Virus record (IMG/VR): IMGVR_UViG_3300017764_000154
Coordinates: 1-20,407 of that record
Origin: a virus
DNA length: 20,407 nucleotides
Reading direction: 5' to 3' (one strand)
Shown here piece after piece: positions 4,065 through 12,300 of the stretch (positions within the stretch are counted from its first letter, which is position 1; each line of letters begins with the position of its first letter). Both the position numbers and the translations under genes were made by a program. The notes under the pieces are model-generated. The model was not told the origin of the DNA. It saw nothing but the letters and a program-made list of their open reading frames with translations, and did not search any database.

Positions 4065-5299
4065 TTATTAATGCCAAAAAATTCAGAGAAACCAAATTCA
4101 GGTAAGGTAAATTTAGCTCCGTGAGCACCAATTGAAAGACGCCCGCCGCGCTTTATAGCTCGCCCAGCATCACCCAAAGCACCTTCGTCTAGTCTATCCA
4201 TTAAAGGTCTGGCGTTTTGTTGACGGCTTTGTTGAAGCGTTTCACCAAAATCTTGAGATTCATCAAACAACTCACCACCCTGCAAATCACCAACAGCAAC
4301 ATCAGATACAACGTCACCGAAAGCTTGAGCTGGGTCACCCCCAGTAGCTAAAGCTGCAACTGCAGCAATACCACCAAAGCCTGTTCCTACTGCTATATCG
4401 TCTATAGGACCAGGGAATTTAGTTAACATATTACCTGTAGCAATTAAGCGGTTAGGAAAGGACAACCTCATTGACCCTCCAATTACTTTTGGCTTACCAA
4501 GCTCTTGATAACTGGCAATAATTGCAGGTTCAATGGCAGGACTGCGTGCAATTTTTTTCATTTGCGCAATCTCTTCCACTGTATTATCAGCCATGTAAGC
4601 ACGTTCTAGTCCAGGAATTTTGCGAATTGCCTGTACACGGGGTGCATCTGTAGCTTTACCGACTTCAAAATCTGCAAGTTGAGGGGCGATACGTGCGTCA
4701 AGAGCTTCAAACAAAGCTTGTTCGTCAGCAATTTCAGCAGCTGTTAGGTTTTTAGCGTACCCCGCTGTACCAAATCTATGAGAAGTAGTACTTGCATCAG
4801 GGTTTTTACCGATACCAGAAGCACGTTCTAGACCAGTTGCTCGGTCGTCAGCTTTATGTGCAAAGTTAGATTGTGCCGTGTCGCCACGAATAACACCTCT
4901 TTCACCTGTAGCTTGACTAAACCGCATGCCATATTTGTCTTGCAAACGGCGAATAGCACCACGGACAACATCACCTTTAGCTCTTGCCAAAGTGCTGCCA
5001 CCTGTTCGTTGTTGAATTAAGTGGTGAATAGTATCATCAGCAAGCAGCTCCCACGCTTTCATGGTGCTCATTTCCATGCGGCGGATGCTGTTCATTAGTT
5101 TTTTACGGTCACCACCAGCTGATTCGATGATATCACCGTAAGCTTCGGGATCAAAATCCAGATTACTTAGAGCTTTTTTAACTTTTTTAAGTGCTGACGG
5201 TTCACGACCTGTTGCCTTACGTTCAGCAATCAGATCATCTTCCAAACCAACCAGCAACTCTCTAGCATAGTCATGCAACTGGGCTAGTTCTTTATCCAT
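4061..5299 (-). CDS. 412-aa protein of unknown function between HNH and TerL
   Basis: I do not recognise a domain. Residues 1-130 are charged and helical (MDKELAQLHDYARELL..., and RGAIRRLQDKYG near 113). Residues 140-260 are mixed and hydrophilic. Residues 301-320 are a Gly/Ala-rich hydrophobic stretch (DIAVGTGFGG then IAAVAALATG) that could be a membrane-active or glycine-zipper segment. The C-terminus (FTLPEFGFSEFFGINK) is aromatic. No signal peptide is present. It overlaps the HNH stop (TAATG) and the TerL start (ATGA), which places it firmly in the packaging operon. A packaging accessory or minor virion protein is plausible. T7 has no equivalent gene directly before gp19. Confidence 0.85.
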   Translation of the reverse strand: MDKELAQLHDYARELLVGLEDDLIAERKATGREPSALKKVKKALSNLDFDPEAYGDIIESAGGDRKKLMNSIRRMEMSTMKAWELLADDTIHHLIQQRTGGSTLARAKGDVVRGAIRRLQDKYGMRFSQATGERGVIRGDTAQSNFAHKADDRATGLERASGIGKNPDASTTSHRFGTAGYAKNLTAAEIADEQALFEALDARIAPQLADFEVGKATDAPRVQAIRKIPGLERAYMADNTVEEIAQMKKIARSPAIEPAIIASYQELGKPKVIGGSMRLSFPNRLIATGNMLTKFPGPIDDIAVGTGFGGIAAVAALATGGDPAQAFGDVVSDVAVGDLQGGELFDESQDFGETLQQSRQQNARPLMDRLDEGALGDAGRAIKRGGRLSIGAHGAKFTLPEFGFSEFFGINK

Positions 5300-5628
5300 T
5301 AAGCAATATGCTCCATAATAATTTTTTCACGGAGCCTATTGACTCCAAATTTCTCCCTCATCCAATCAAGGACATGGGCACTTCCTTTCTCCTGATTACA
5401 ACGGGTGCAGGCACATACGACATTCGTTGCGACATCCTGCCCACCGCGAGCCCTAGGATGAACATGATCGATAGATAACTGACTAAGGTCATAAGTTTTT
5501 CCGCAATAAATACATGTATGGTCAAAGTGTTCCTTAATAGAGCGCCTCCACAGGCGCTTGGCTTCTGGTGAGGTCATAACTATTAAGTTGTAGAGGTAAT
5601 CGTCAGGAGTTGGAAGTAACGGGGTCAT
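5299..5628 (-). CDS. HNH endonuclease (109 aa)
   Basis: This is a compact HNH nuclease. CxYC at residues 39-42 and CTRC at 74-77 form the likely structural zinc site, and the beta-beta-alpha-metal core has D54-H55 and N69 with N78 nearby. The RGGQDV spacing between the DH and N residues is typical of the McrA/HNH group. Free-standing HNH proteins in phages are either homing endonucleases or packaging partners that stimulate terminase cleavage, as in some HK97-like phages. Its position between TerS and TerL, with ATGA overlap upstream and TAATG overlap downstream, favours a packaging role, but this is inference. No intron or intein is visible around it. Confidence 0.92.
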   Translation of the reverse strand: MTPLLPTPDDYLYNLIVMTSPEAKRLWRRSIKEHFDHTCIYCGKTYDLSQLSIDHVHPRARGGQDVATNVVCACTRCNQEKGSAHVLDWMREKFGVNRLREKIIMEHIA

Positions 5629-5861
5629 GCTCGGCCTTTACGTGCTCGGTTTTTAGATGCTTTTTCAAGGAATGTTTTACCATTCTTTTTGTGTGAGACA
5701 TCTTTACCGTCACCATTACCATAGGTACCCCGTTCTTTGTTTTCTTTGTTTAGTTGAGACCGCTTAGCGATCTGTAGTTTAGATGAGTCGTACTTCTTTT
5801 GGTACGACTTGTAGTTACCATTAGCGTACTTAGCGCCGCTATATTTAGACGTTCGAGCCAT
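5625..5861 (-). CDS. Small very basic protein (78 aa), unknown function
   Basis: The protein starts MARTSKYSG and is rich in Lys, Arg, Tyr and Asn throughout, with GDGKDVSHKKNGKT near residues 51-64 and KNRARKGRA at the C-terminus. Small basic proteins with a 'DVSHK...NR.R' pattern recur near terminase genes in cyanophages as far as I recall, with no known function. A reading frame continues six codons upstream to 5879. GGAGG at 5866-5870, 4 nt before ATG 5861, decides the start in favour of 5861. It overlaps the end of the TerS candidate by 17 nt and the HNH start by 4 nt. DNA or RNA binding is likely from charge alone. Confidence 0.75.
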   Translation of the reverse strand: MARTSKYSGAKYANGNYKSYQKKYDSSKLQIAKRSQLNKENKERGTYGNGDGKDVSHKKNGKTFLEKASKNRARKGRA

Positions 5862-6093
5862 GTAGCCTCCGTTGTACAAGCTCAGGATCTACTTGGGGCA
5901 TAACTGCTGCCAGTTTAGACAGCGGGTTACCCTCAAGGGCGACACCACTAATGTCATTTGTCTTAAGCCAGTCACAAGCTGCTTTCAAATCTTGAGTAGA
6001 AGCCTCACCTGATTTAATACGGGCAAGGAACTCCTTTGTGACAAGGTTATGCAACTCGTTAAACTGATCCTCAGTAGCCTTTTTCTTAGTCAT
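5845..6093 (-). CDS. Terminase small subunit candidate, T7 gp18-like (82 aa)
   Basis: T7 gp18 (89 aa) recognises concatemer DNA and works with gp19 in maturation. This protein has the right size and an all-helical profile: a basic start (MTKKKATEDQFNELH), a helix through residues 14-47 with ARIKSGEASTQDLKAACDWLKTN, then a hydrophobic LSKLAAV and an acidic C-terminal helix. The 'SGE-ST-DL-AA-DWLK' pattern resembles the DNA-packaging small subunit family of cyanopodoviruses. It lies upstream of the HNH nuclease and TerL and overlaps the preceding gene by 8 nt. Identification rests on pattern, size and context, so it is probable rather than certain. Confidence 0.7.
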   Translation of the reverse strand: MTKKKATEDQFNELHNLVTKEFLARIKSGEASTQDLKAACDWLKTNDISGVALEGNPLSKLAAVMPQVDPELVQRRLHGSNV

Positions 6094-6340
6094 TTCGTAA
6101 AGCTATTTGGTCAAGTTTGTTTTCAATACGTACCATGTGATCTTCCATACGGCTAAGTAATTCAGATAATTCTGCTTTTTTTACGTAGTCAGAAGCAACA
6201 TTCAGCTCTATACCATCAAGCCTACGGTCAAGGGCGCTAATACGTTCATGGACGCTGTTTATTCGATTGTGTAATCTATTATTTAACGCAGCGCCACCTG
6301 CGACGACTGCAACAGCTATGCTGACAAGTGCTTCACTCAT
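6086..6340 (-). CDS. Membrane-anchored coiled-coil protein (84 aa), XhlA-like in layout
   Basis: One N-terminal hydrophobic segment (residues 4-20, ALVSIAVAVVAGGAAL) is followed by a continuous coiled coil at residues 25-80, with heptad-like RINSVHERISALDRRLDGIEL and LLSRMEDHMVRIENKLDQIA. This layout resembles small phage lysis accessories of the XhlA/hemolysin type with the order reversed, and also spanin-like periplasmic coiled coils. No lipobox and no Cys are present. It overlaps both neighbours by 8 nt and lies between the secreted-protein pair and TerS, near where T7 keeps its spanin genes. A lysis role is inference. Confidence 0.7.
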   Translation of the reverse strand: MSEALVSIAVAVVAGGAALNNRLHNRINSVHERISALDRRLDGIELNVASDYVKKAELSELLSRMEDHMVRIENKLDQIALRND

Positions 6341-6983
6341 TTTCTAATGCTACAATAGGTACAATATCATTGCAAAGCACTTCGACACGTGAACCAGGTC
6401 TAAATGTAAACCCAGCTTTCATAATCTCAGTACATTTAAGTGCACGAACAAGTTCGTAATCAAGACGCATTTTTTGTTCGTGTTTACGTGCAATAGCTTT
6501 GCAAGTCTCAATCATGCCGCCATCTAAAGGTACTGCAAAATTTAGTTGTACGCCAAAGTTATTGCTGCGTACATAGCCAGTATATTCGTAAGGAATAGTA
6601 TCGTTGCCCATATAAAAGGGCGAAAATTGCATGGTTGATCCATTACAACTATTGTTGGCTGCAAAGTATTGACGAGACGGTGCACCATTGTTTTGGAATT
6701 GCACCGCCTGATTAGTCACGTTACCTGTAGCTGCTGCCACAGGGTTAGATGTGTTTTGAACTTTAGGCTGTTCTCCAGCAAGTGCTGGGCTTACTGAGAG
6801 AAGACAGACAGCGAGGTAGTAGTAGAGGTTGATTGAATAACTTCGTCCACTACGATGTTCTCTACAACTCCTGCTGCTCGATCCACTGTTTCCAGTTGAA
6901 ACTGCTCTCCGGTTGTTGTTACTGAATAGGTTGTCCCAGAATCTTGAATATCTCCACTGGGAGTTACGTTGGTTCCAGACCAT
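6333..6983 (-). CDS. Secreted Cys-containing protein with an overlapping-frame N-terminus (216 aa as an open frame)
   Basis: The non-overlapping part (residues 65-216) contains NPVAAATGNVTNQAVQ and a C-terminal helical region with CKAIARKH, LKCTEIM and VLCNDIV. I recognise this as a cyanophage secreted protein family of unknown function. Four Cys (113, 161, 184, 204) suggest disulphides outside the cytoplasm. A signal-peptide-like segment, INLYYYLAVCLLSVSPALAG, spans residues 51-70 with a likely cut after ALA. No ATG, GTG or TTG lies in frame near it. The only visible start is ATG 6983, 193 nt inside the previous gene, giving an Arg/Ser/Asn-rich 50-residue extension. The true start is unresolved: a long N-terminus, a rare start codon, or a -1 frameshift from the 116-aa gene. 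Confidence 0.7.
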   Translation of the reverse strand: MVWNQRNSQWRYSRFWDNLFSNNNRRAVSTGNSGSSSRSCREHRSGRSYSINLYYYLAVCLLSVSPALAGEQPKVQNTSNPVAAATGNVTNQAVQFQNNGAPSRQYFAANNSCNGSTMQFSPFYMGNDTIPYEYTGYVRSNNFGVQLNFAVPLDGGMIETCKAIARKHEQKMRLDYELVRALKCTEIMKAGFTFRPGSRVEVLCNDIVPIVALENE

Positions 6984-7141
6984 GACTTATAATCACCACC
7001 ATAGATGTTTGTCGTAATTGTACGATCAATGTCCACAGTGGTAGTCGTGGTGGCTTGCATACTACCCTGGGTAAAATTAGGTGTAACCTGTTGAGCTGCA
7101 GCAGGGCTAGCCAACATCAATAGCAAAATAAGACGTTTCAT
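6791..7141 (-). CDS. Secreted Thr-rich protein (116 aa), unknown function
   Basis: A classical signal peptide MKRLILLLMLASPAAA (residues 1-16) is followed by QQVTPNFTQGSM and a Thr/Val-rich beta-type body, including GGDYKSWSGTNVTPSG. The protein ends STTTSLSVFSQ. I recognise this pattern from cyanophage secreted proteins of unknown function, usually next to the family encoded by the following frame. The signal peptide has no lipobox Cys, so it is not an outer-membrane spanin. The ATG overlaps the TGA of the holin candidate. The last 193 nt also encode another open frame. A role in the cell envelope during lysis or in virion decoration is possible, but nothing in the sequence decides it. Confidence 0.8.
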   Translation of the reverse strand: MKRLILLLMLASPAAAQQVTPNFTQGSMQATTTTTVDIDRTITTNIYGGDYKSWSGTNVTPSGDIQDSGTTYSVTTTGEQFQLETVDRAAGVVENIVVDEVIQSTSTTTSLSVFSQ

Positions 7142-7434
7142 TCTTCTTTCTTTTTAGGTTCAGGAGGTTTGGGATTCGTTTTAGTGTTTGATGTAGTCAG
7201 TCCGAACGTAGCGAGCGCCCCTGTAAAGACACTGGCTACGAATGTTATGTCGCCACCACTTTGCCCTTTTTTAATCATAGGAAGATCAACGTAATTAAGT
7301 GTAATAATAAAACCACTCCATACGACGACACCTAGACGAACAAAGGTACCAAGGATTTGTAATTCATCCTCAGTATTTTCTTTTACTTTAGCTAAGAAGC
7401 CTTTGGTTCCTTCTTTTTTGTCAACTTGCTCCAT
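7138..7434 (-). CDS. Holin candidate, two membrane segments (98 aa)
   Basis: The N-terminus is hydrophilic and charged (residues 1-26). A first membrane segment spans about 30-47 (FVRLGVVVWSGFIITLNY) and a second about 63-80 (TFVASVFTGALATFGLT). The C-terminus is Lys/Pro-rich (KPPEPKKKEE). Two membrane segments, about 100 residues and a charged tail match the class II holin plan, which makes pores in the inner membrane at lysis. T7 also has its holin (gp17.5) between the tail fibre and the terminase genes. No endolysin is adjacent. It starts inside the end of the preceding gene (43-nt overlap) without a clear Shine-Dalgarno. The assignment rests on topology and context only. Confidence 0.65.
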   Translation of the reverse strand: MEQVDKKEGTKGFLAKVKENTEDELQILGTFVRLGVVVWSGFIITLNYVDLPMIKKGQSGGDITFVASVFTGALATFGLTTSNTKTNPKPPEPKKKEE

Positions 7435-7850
7435 GTTTGTTTGAATACTGGTTTGAGTATCATTACAATATATTTGAACAAAGACGTAGCAGTTAGGGTG
7501 GCGGCAACAGAAATAAATGCTGTTGTAGCTGCAGTTGTCATGATAGTAGTTGTAGGCATAGGTACCTCAATGTCCGTAAACGGAATCTCTACTATCTGTG
7601 CCTCTTCAGGCACGTTAGATTTTGTAGGTGGTGCGGGTTTAGGTTTTGTAACCGTTTCCTCTTGTGGAGGTTCATCTGCTGTATTAATACCTTGAATACC
7701 TGGCGGTGGTCTAAGGGTGTTAGGAGGCACTACAAGGGGCTTGTAACTAGGTAGTTGAGCCCTTGGTACCTCCAGTACCGCTTGAGGCAGCTCAGGGGCT
7801 GCTGGAAGGTTTAGAGAAGGTAATACAGGAGGATCAGTCCAGGGGTCCAC
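7392..7850 (-). CDS. Proline-rich membrane protein (152 aa), unknown function
   Basis: Residues 1-90 are extended and Pro-rich (WTDPPVLPSLNLP..., LPSYKPLVVPPNTLRPPP..., KPKPAPPTK). A segment of hydrophobic and small residues follows at about 103-131 (TAATTAFISVAATLTATSL then FKYIVMIL), and the tail is basic (KLTKKKEPK). The layout resembles a TonB- or spanin-like envelope-spanning protein with inverted topology. I recall similar 'DPPVLPS' proteins in marine cyanophages, without a known role. The start is a GTG at 7850 that overlaps the end of the 55-aa gene by 17 nt. No later ATG preserves the DPPVLPS region. It sits in the putative lysis cassette directly before the holin candidate. Confidence 0.75.
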   Translation of the reverse strand: MDPWTDPPVLPSLNLPAAPELPQAVLEVPRAQLPSYKPLVVPPNTLRPPPGIQGINTADEPPQEETVTKPKPAPPTKSNVPEEAQIVEIPFTDIEVPMPTTTIMTTAATTAFISVAATLTATSLFKYIVMILKPVFKQTWSKLTKKKEPKAS

Positions 7851-8001
7851 CGAACAAACCGCGTTCGATAAATTTTACTGCTTGATCGTCTACAGTATTG
7901 TCAGATTGTTCAGCCAATTTTGTCAACAAATCAACAATAAGACGTTTAACTTTTTCAGAGTTTAGGAATGAAAAAAGAATTGGACGGATTAGGGTGATCA
8001 T
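7834..8001 (-). CDS. Small conserved-looking protein MITLIRPILF (55 aa)
   Basis: This is a short frame filling the gap between the 78-aa and 152-aa genes. It starts MITLIRPILFSFLNSEKVKR, continues LIVDLLTKLAEQSDNTVDDQAVKFIERGLF and ends GGPLD. The first 12 residues are hydrophobic and the rest forms amphipathic helices. I recall a closely similar small family in cyanophages, with the same start and a 'DNTVDD.AVK' motif, and no known function. The ATG follows the previous stop by 5 nt, and the TGA lies 17 nt inside the next gene, so it is tightly packed in the operon. A peripheral membrane or holin-accessory protein is possible. Confidence 0.75.
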   Translation of the reverse strand: MITLIRPILFSFLNSEKVKRLIVDLLTKLAEQSDNTVDDQAVKFIERGLFGGPLD

Positions 8002-8006
8002 AATAA

Positions 8007-8243
8007 TTAAACAGCGGGGTAGTTTTCTTCAAGGTAAGCTTTGAATACTGTATTTAGGTTATCCAGACTGAGGTCAGCACCTTCCAAATCATCAATGATG
8101 GCAGTAGCGATAACATGTCCTCCGGGGTTGCCAGCCACAGCCCATACATGATTTAGGTCAAACCTAATGTCATATCCGATAACGTTGATCGTGTCGGAAG
8201 TTGTAAATCCAAAAAACCTTTGTTCTGTAAACGTAATCTCCAT
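8007..8243 (-). CDS. Small acidic protein (78 aa), unknown function
   Basis: The protein starts MEITFTEQRFFGF, with a beta-rich first half (TINVIGYDIRFDLNHVWAVAG) and a C-terminal acidic helical part (DDLEGADLSLDNLNTVFKAYLEENYPAV). There is no signal peptide or membrane segment. The start is well supported: GAGGAG at 8250-8255 lies 6 nt before the ATG, and the ATG overlaps the TAA of the preceding gene (TAATG). It follows two probable virion-surface genes. It could be a small virion or chaperone protein for the fibre module, but no family is recognised. Confidence 0.75.
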   Translation of the reverse strand: MEITFTEQRFFGFTTSDTINVIGYDIRFDLNHVWAVAGNPGGHVIATAIIDDLEGADLSLDNLNTVFKAYLEENYPAV

Positions 8244-8434
8244 TATTGACTCCTCGGATAGATTTGACCTGGACCTGTACGCAATGCTGATGGGTCCTCA
8301 AATATACTTAATCTAATTGTAGTGTAAGAACCACTTTTTAGCCCAAAAGAAGGTAGAGAATTTAAAGTAGAAGCGGGCGAATAAGCATCTGTTATCTCAA
8401 GGGAAGGTAAATTACTTAATTTAATTACTGACAT
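8243..8434 (-). CDS. Small protein (63 aa), unknown function
   Basis: The protein starts MSVIKLSNLPSLEITDAYSPAS and ends GPGQIYPRSQ. It is rich in Ser, Pro and Leu, with alternating hydrophobic residues that suggest short beta strands. It has no membrane segment or Cys. The gene follows the 313-aa gene by 3 nt, with a weak AAGG about 8 nt before the ATG, and overlaps the 78-aa gene by one base. Its place between a fibre-like protein and other small genes suggests a virion or assembly function. I do not recognise it. Confidence 0.7.
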   Translation of the reverse strand: MSVIKLSNLPSLEITDAYSPASTLNSLPSFGLKSGSYTTIRLSIFEDPSALRTGPGQIYPRSQ

Positions 8435-8437
8435 AAA

Positions 8438-9379
8438 TTATACCTTACGAATGCACATACCATCTTGACTAAGAACATACCATTCCTCACTTCCGGCAGT
8501 AACAACAATGTTGTCACCTGGAGTTTGGTTTACCTTGGTATAACCTAGATTAGAGTTGTAACCAATTGGAGCACCTCCACTTTTAACAATTGCATTAGGG
8601 ATAACAGGAACGTTACCGCTAAGGTTTTGGTCAAGACCCAAGGTAAGTGCAATAGGTGCACCACCAAAATAAGACGCGCTGGACCCGGACTGACCGCTAA
8701 ATCCCATTGGACTTTGCCCAAAAGCATCAACAGGCCATGCTCCTCTTTTAACACCAGAAGATACAAGACGCATGTTTCCTGCACCCTGTAAATCTACGTT
8801 AACACTTGTACTATCACGCCATTTGGCCCAATCACCAGTATAACGTGTATTATTATCATAATAACTGAGAGAAGACGTATAAACAGTAGGGGCCGCGGAG
8901 CCACTAATACTACCAACACCAATAACAAGTGGAATGTTAGCTGCAGTTTCTGTAGTAGTAGTAGGTTTAACAAAGCCAAATTGACCAATTACCGAGGAAG
9001 TACCAGAAGTAATAATTTGGGCAATTCCAAAGGAATTATCGTCTGCTTTAATTGTTCTAAGTTCAACGGTAGTGTTACCAAAAAAAGCACCGGATTCAAT
9101 ACCACCGCCAGTTACTTCGGTTCCACTTGTCCAACCAGTACCTACTGTAAGACTATGGGCATAAGTTGTGTTTCCGCTATATTCGTAGCGATGATAAGTA
9201 TCGGCGTAAGTACCAGTACCGTTACTAATTTTAAAAATACAAACGTTTCCACTATCATAAATAACGTTAGCGCCGCTGATGCCAAGTGCGCTCATACCAG
9301 CTTTTACGCAATCACGAAAAGCAGTATTACCAGTTACGTTGTAGGTAGTACTAGTGTCGTGTGTAATTGTTGCAGTCAT
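8438..9379 (-). CDS. Ser/Thr/Gly-rich probable virion surface protein (313 aa)
   Basis: No catalytic motif is recognised. The protein is rich in Thr, Ser, Gly, Asn and Tyr, and is probably mostly beta: an N-terminal part MTATITHDTSTTYNVTGN, a middle with many TTT/TSS runs, and a C-terminal part with GGAPIGYNSNLG and EEWYVLSQDGMCIRKV. The 'FRDCVKAGMSALG' helix near residues 21-33 followed by a beta domain recalls phage fibre- or decoration-type proteins that sit next to tail fibres. It starts 3 nt after the fibre stop. A second receptor-binding, baseplate or capsid-decoration protein is the most likely class, inferred from composition and position. Confidence 0.8.
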   Translation of the reverse strand: MTATITHDTSTTYNVTGNTAFRDCVKAGMSALGISGANVIYDSGNVCIFKISNGTGTYADTYHRYEYSGNTTYAHSLTVGTGWTSGTEVTGGGIESGAFFGNTTVELRTIKADDNSFGIAQIITSGTSSVIGQFGFVKPTTTTETAANIPLVIGVGSISGSAAPTVYTSSLSYYDNNTRYTGDWAKWRDSTSVNVDLQGAGNMRLVSSGVKRGAWPVDAFGQSPMGFSGQSGSSASYFGGAPIALTLGLDQNLSGNVPVIPNAIVKSGGAPIGYNSNLGYTKVNQTPGDNIVVTAGSEEWYVLSQDGMCIRKV

Positions 9380-9382
9380 TAA

Positions 9383-12300
9383 TTAAGCCTCAAGAGAAAG
9401 ATATTTGAAAATAAAGGTTGCTGTACCCGTAGAACCATCGTTTGTAAAACGATAGTTAAATGTAGTTGAAGGGGTATTTTCCGCGTTAGCAATAATAGTT
9501 TGCGGAGAAAGATTGATTGTTTGCGATCCTGTGTTAATTGTTTCTAACAACACACCAGAACCAGCAACTGGATCATTAGAACGGTTCCTAGATGAGTCAG
9601 CACTTGAAGAATCAGATCTGTTATACAAACGGAACCAACCGTAAGCAGTACCAGAAATCTCTACACTAATCAGAATACTGGTTTTAGGCAGAGTAACTGT
9701 GCCTGTACCTGTTTGACCGCTACTAATAGAAGCAGTGGTTAGTGTTGTAGATGTTCTAGAAGCAGAACTTGATGAAGTAGTCCAAGAAAGATTACCTGAA
9801 CCGTCAGTTTTTAGAACTTGATCAGCAGTACCATCATCATTTGGCAGAGTCAGTGTATAACTAGCTGCAGCCGAATGCGGTGGACCTTTAATAGTAATAC
9901 CGTGACTATTGTTCTCACAGTTAAGTTTAAACTGACCAGAACCTTTAGTTGCGTTACCTTTAAAGACAACAACACCTGTACCATTTGGATCCAGATCGAT
10001 GTCACCATTAGAGACAGAAACAATATCTTGACCGTTTACATCTAAGTCGCCACCAAGTTGTGGTGTAGTGTCATCGACAACATCGCTACTACCACCACCA
10101 GATTGAGCAACCCAATCATAATCAGAACCATTCCAACTCAGTACTTCGTTAGTAGCTGCAGTAGAGGTGTTCAGGTGCGCATCAACATCACTGTTAGCGT
10201 ATGCAGTAGCGCCTGTTGCAATACCATCTAGTTTTGCACCATCAGTTGCGACATCTCGCCCATCAACAGTACCAGTAACGGTAATGTTACCGGTTACAGT
10301 GGTGTCTTTAAGGTCTACAGTTTCAGAAACTTGATTGACTACAAGAACATCACCAGCTTTAAATTTACCAACGTGGTCAGTGCTTGATTGCCAAACCTTA
10401 CCACCATTGAGTTCAATGACTTGATTTGCTTCAACAGGTACACCACCATTATCGGGGTGATCACCATAGTCAGTACCAACACCAACAAACTCAAAGGTGT
10501 GTCCACCAGTGCTAATGTAAGACCGCAAAGCAAAGCTTACGGTTGTGTTAGTAATGTTAGAAGTCAGACCAGTGGTCAGAACAATATCCCAACCAGAACC
10601 ATTTGCAGTACTACTTACAACACCATAATCAACACCATCAATGGTCACCATCATGTGATCCAAAGGACGGCTCACAGTACCGTGGAAAGATCCAGCGGTT
10701 GTGATAGCACCAATAGTAATGGTAGTAGCACCAGAGCTAGCTGCGTTTGCCGTAGCAGTAGCAATAGCAGACGGGCTCTTACCATCAGCAATCAAACCAT
10801 AACGACCGAAGTCACTGACACAGTTAGACAGGTTAATCTGTCCACCGTTCTTAGCCTTAGCATGGTAGTGAGCAAACGTGCCGAAGAACGACACAAGCTG
10901 TGCATAACCGTTGTTAGTAACAAGAATACCAGGACCATCGAGTGTGATCTGGGTAAATGCATCCACAACCATGCTTCGGATTGGGCTGCTAGAACTGACA
11001 GCAGAACCATCAATCAGCAAACCACCACCACAAGGTGCAGAGGTTTGGTCACCTGCTACTGCGCTATAGGTTTGTGCATCAGTAGATGGGAAGGTGTTAG
11101 GATCAAAGTTAGCGTTGTCAAAGTGTGCATCACTGAAGTGTGTACAGTTTTGGATGTACGGGCTCTTCAGGATTGTAGGCGCTACGTCAGTACGGAACCT
11201 GACAGAGAACGGTTGGTTGCTGGGCAAACCATACGTTGAATCATTATCGAGGCTGTTATTGCGGCTGCCTTGGTCAGCAGTAGGAACCTTAAGACCAAGC
11301 AACGTAAGGTTAGCAATATAAGTACCACTATCAACCTCAAACATATCGTTGTTTTCAGTCGCAACCGTAGGGTGCACAAAGCAGCTACGCATCGACTCAC
11401 CAACAATAGAGATGTTGTTTTTCTTGATGCGGAGAGGCAGTGTCTCTTGGTACACACCAGGTGCAACCTTAATCAGACTACCGTCACTACTAGAGGAGGC
11501 ATTGATAAGATCAAGAGCACGGCCAATAGACTGCAACGGTGCTTGAGGCAGGAACCCAGTTACATCAGAGGCATCGCTACCATTAGTTACGTCCACATAC
11601 CGAACAATGGTTGTAGTAGCAGGGCTAAATGGCTGACCAACAGCAACAGTACGCCAACCGCTCCCATCATAAATCTTGTGAACTTGGTTACCAGGTGCAG
11701 TACTGAGCCACTGTTTACCGGTATGCGCAGTACTAGGCGGTGTAACGCTTGTATTTACTTCAACATCATGACGAGCAGCAAGTGCGCCTGCAGTGACAAT
11801 TTTATCGTCTTCGTTAGTCCAAGTACTAGCATAAGCACTAGTCAGTACAATATCATCAGATTTAATCTGACTAATATCAATGTTAGTTAGTTGACCGTTA
11901 ATAGCCGCAGTAGTTGCAATCTTGGTGTCACTAGAACTCCAAGTGTCAGTTGATGTAATAGTATCTTCAAAGTTATTCCAATAATAATTCTGAAGATACG
12001 TAGTAACCTCTGCCTCAGTAATATCTGGGCACAAAGACTCTTGAACAGCAAATCGCAGCTGCTCAAAGTTACTGTTTAGATCATCAGACCTAATTGCCGA
12101 TCCAGGGTTAAACAACGCCTGAATATCGTCAATGTTAGTAATTCGTCGGATCTTAACATTAGCAGTAGCGTCACTAGGAGTCGGAGGTGCCGTGCCTGTA
12201 AACTCTACAGTAGTGGGGTTCGCATCTGTGACTTGCCAAGGGTAGGTAGCATCTGTCGTTAAGATTTCATCGTATTCTTTTGTAGTTACGTTCCAAAAAT

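Noticed and set aside
5299-5628. HNH gene as a mobile homing endonuclease within an intron
   Set aside because: Neighbouring genes are intact and overlap it by 1-4 nt at both ends, leaving no room for an intron, and neither TerS nor TerL is interrupted.
10388-11239. Long plus-strand open frame (283 codons) and others at 11270-11890 and 8981-9382
   Set aside because: They lie wholly opposite the tail fibre and the 313-aa gene, have low-complexity Ser/Thr/Asn-rich or Arg-rich translations with no domains, and result from the biased codon content of the real genes.
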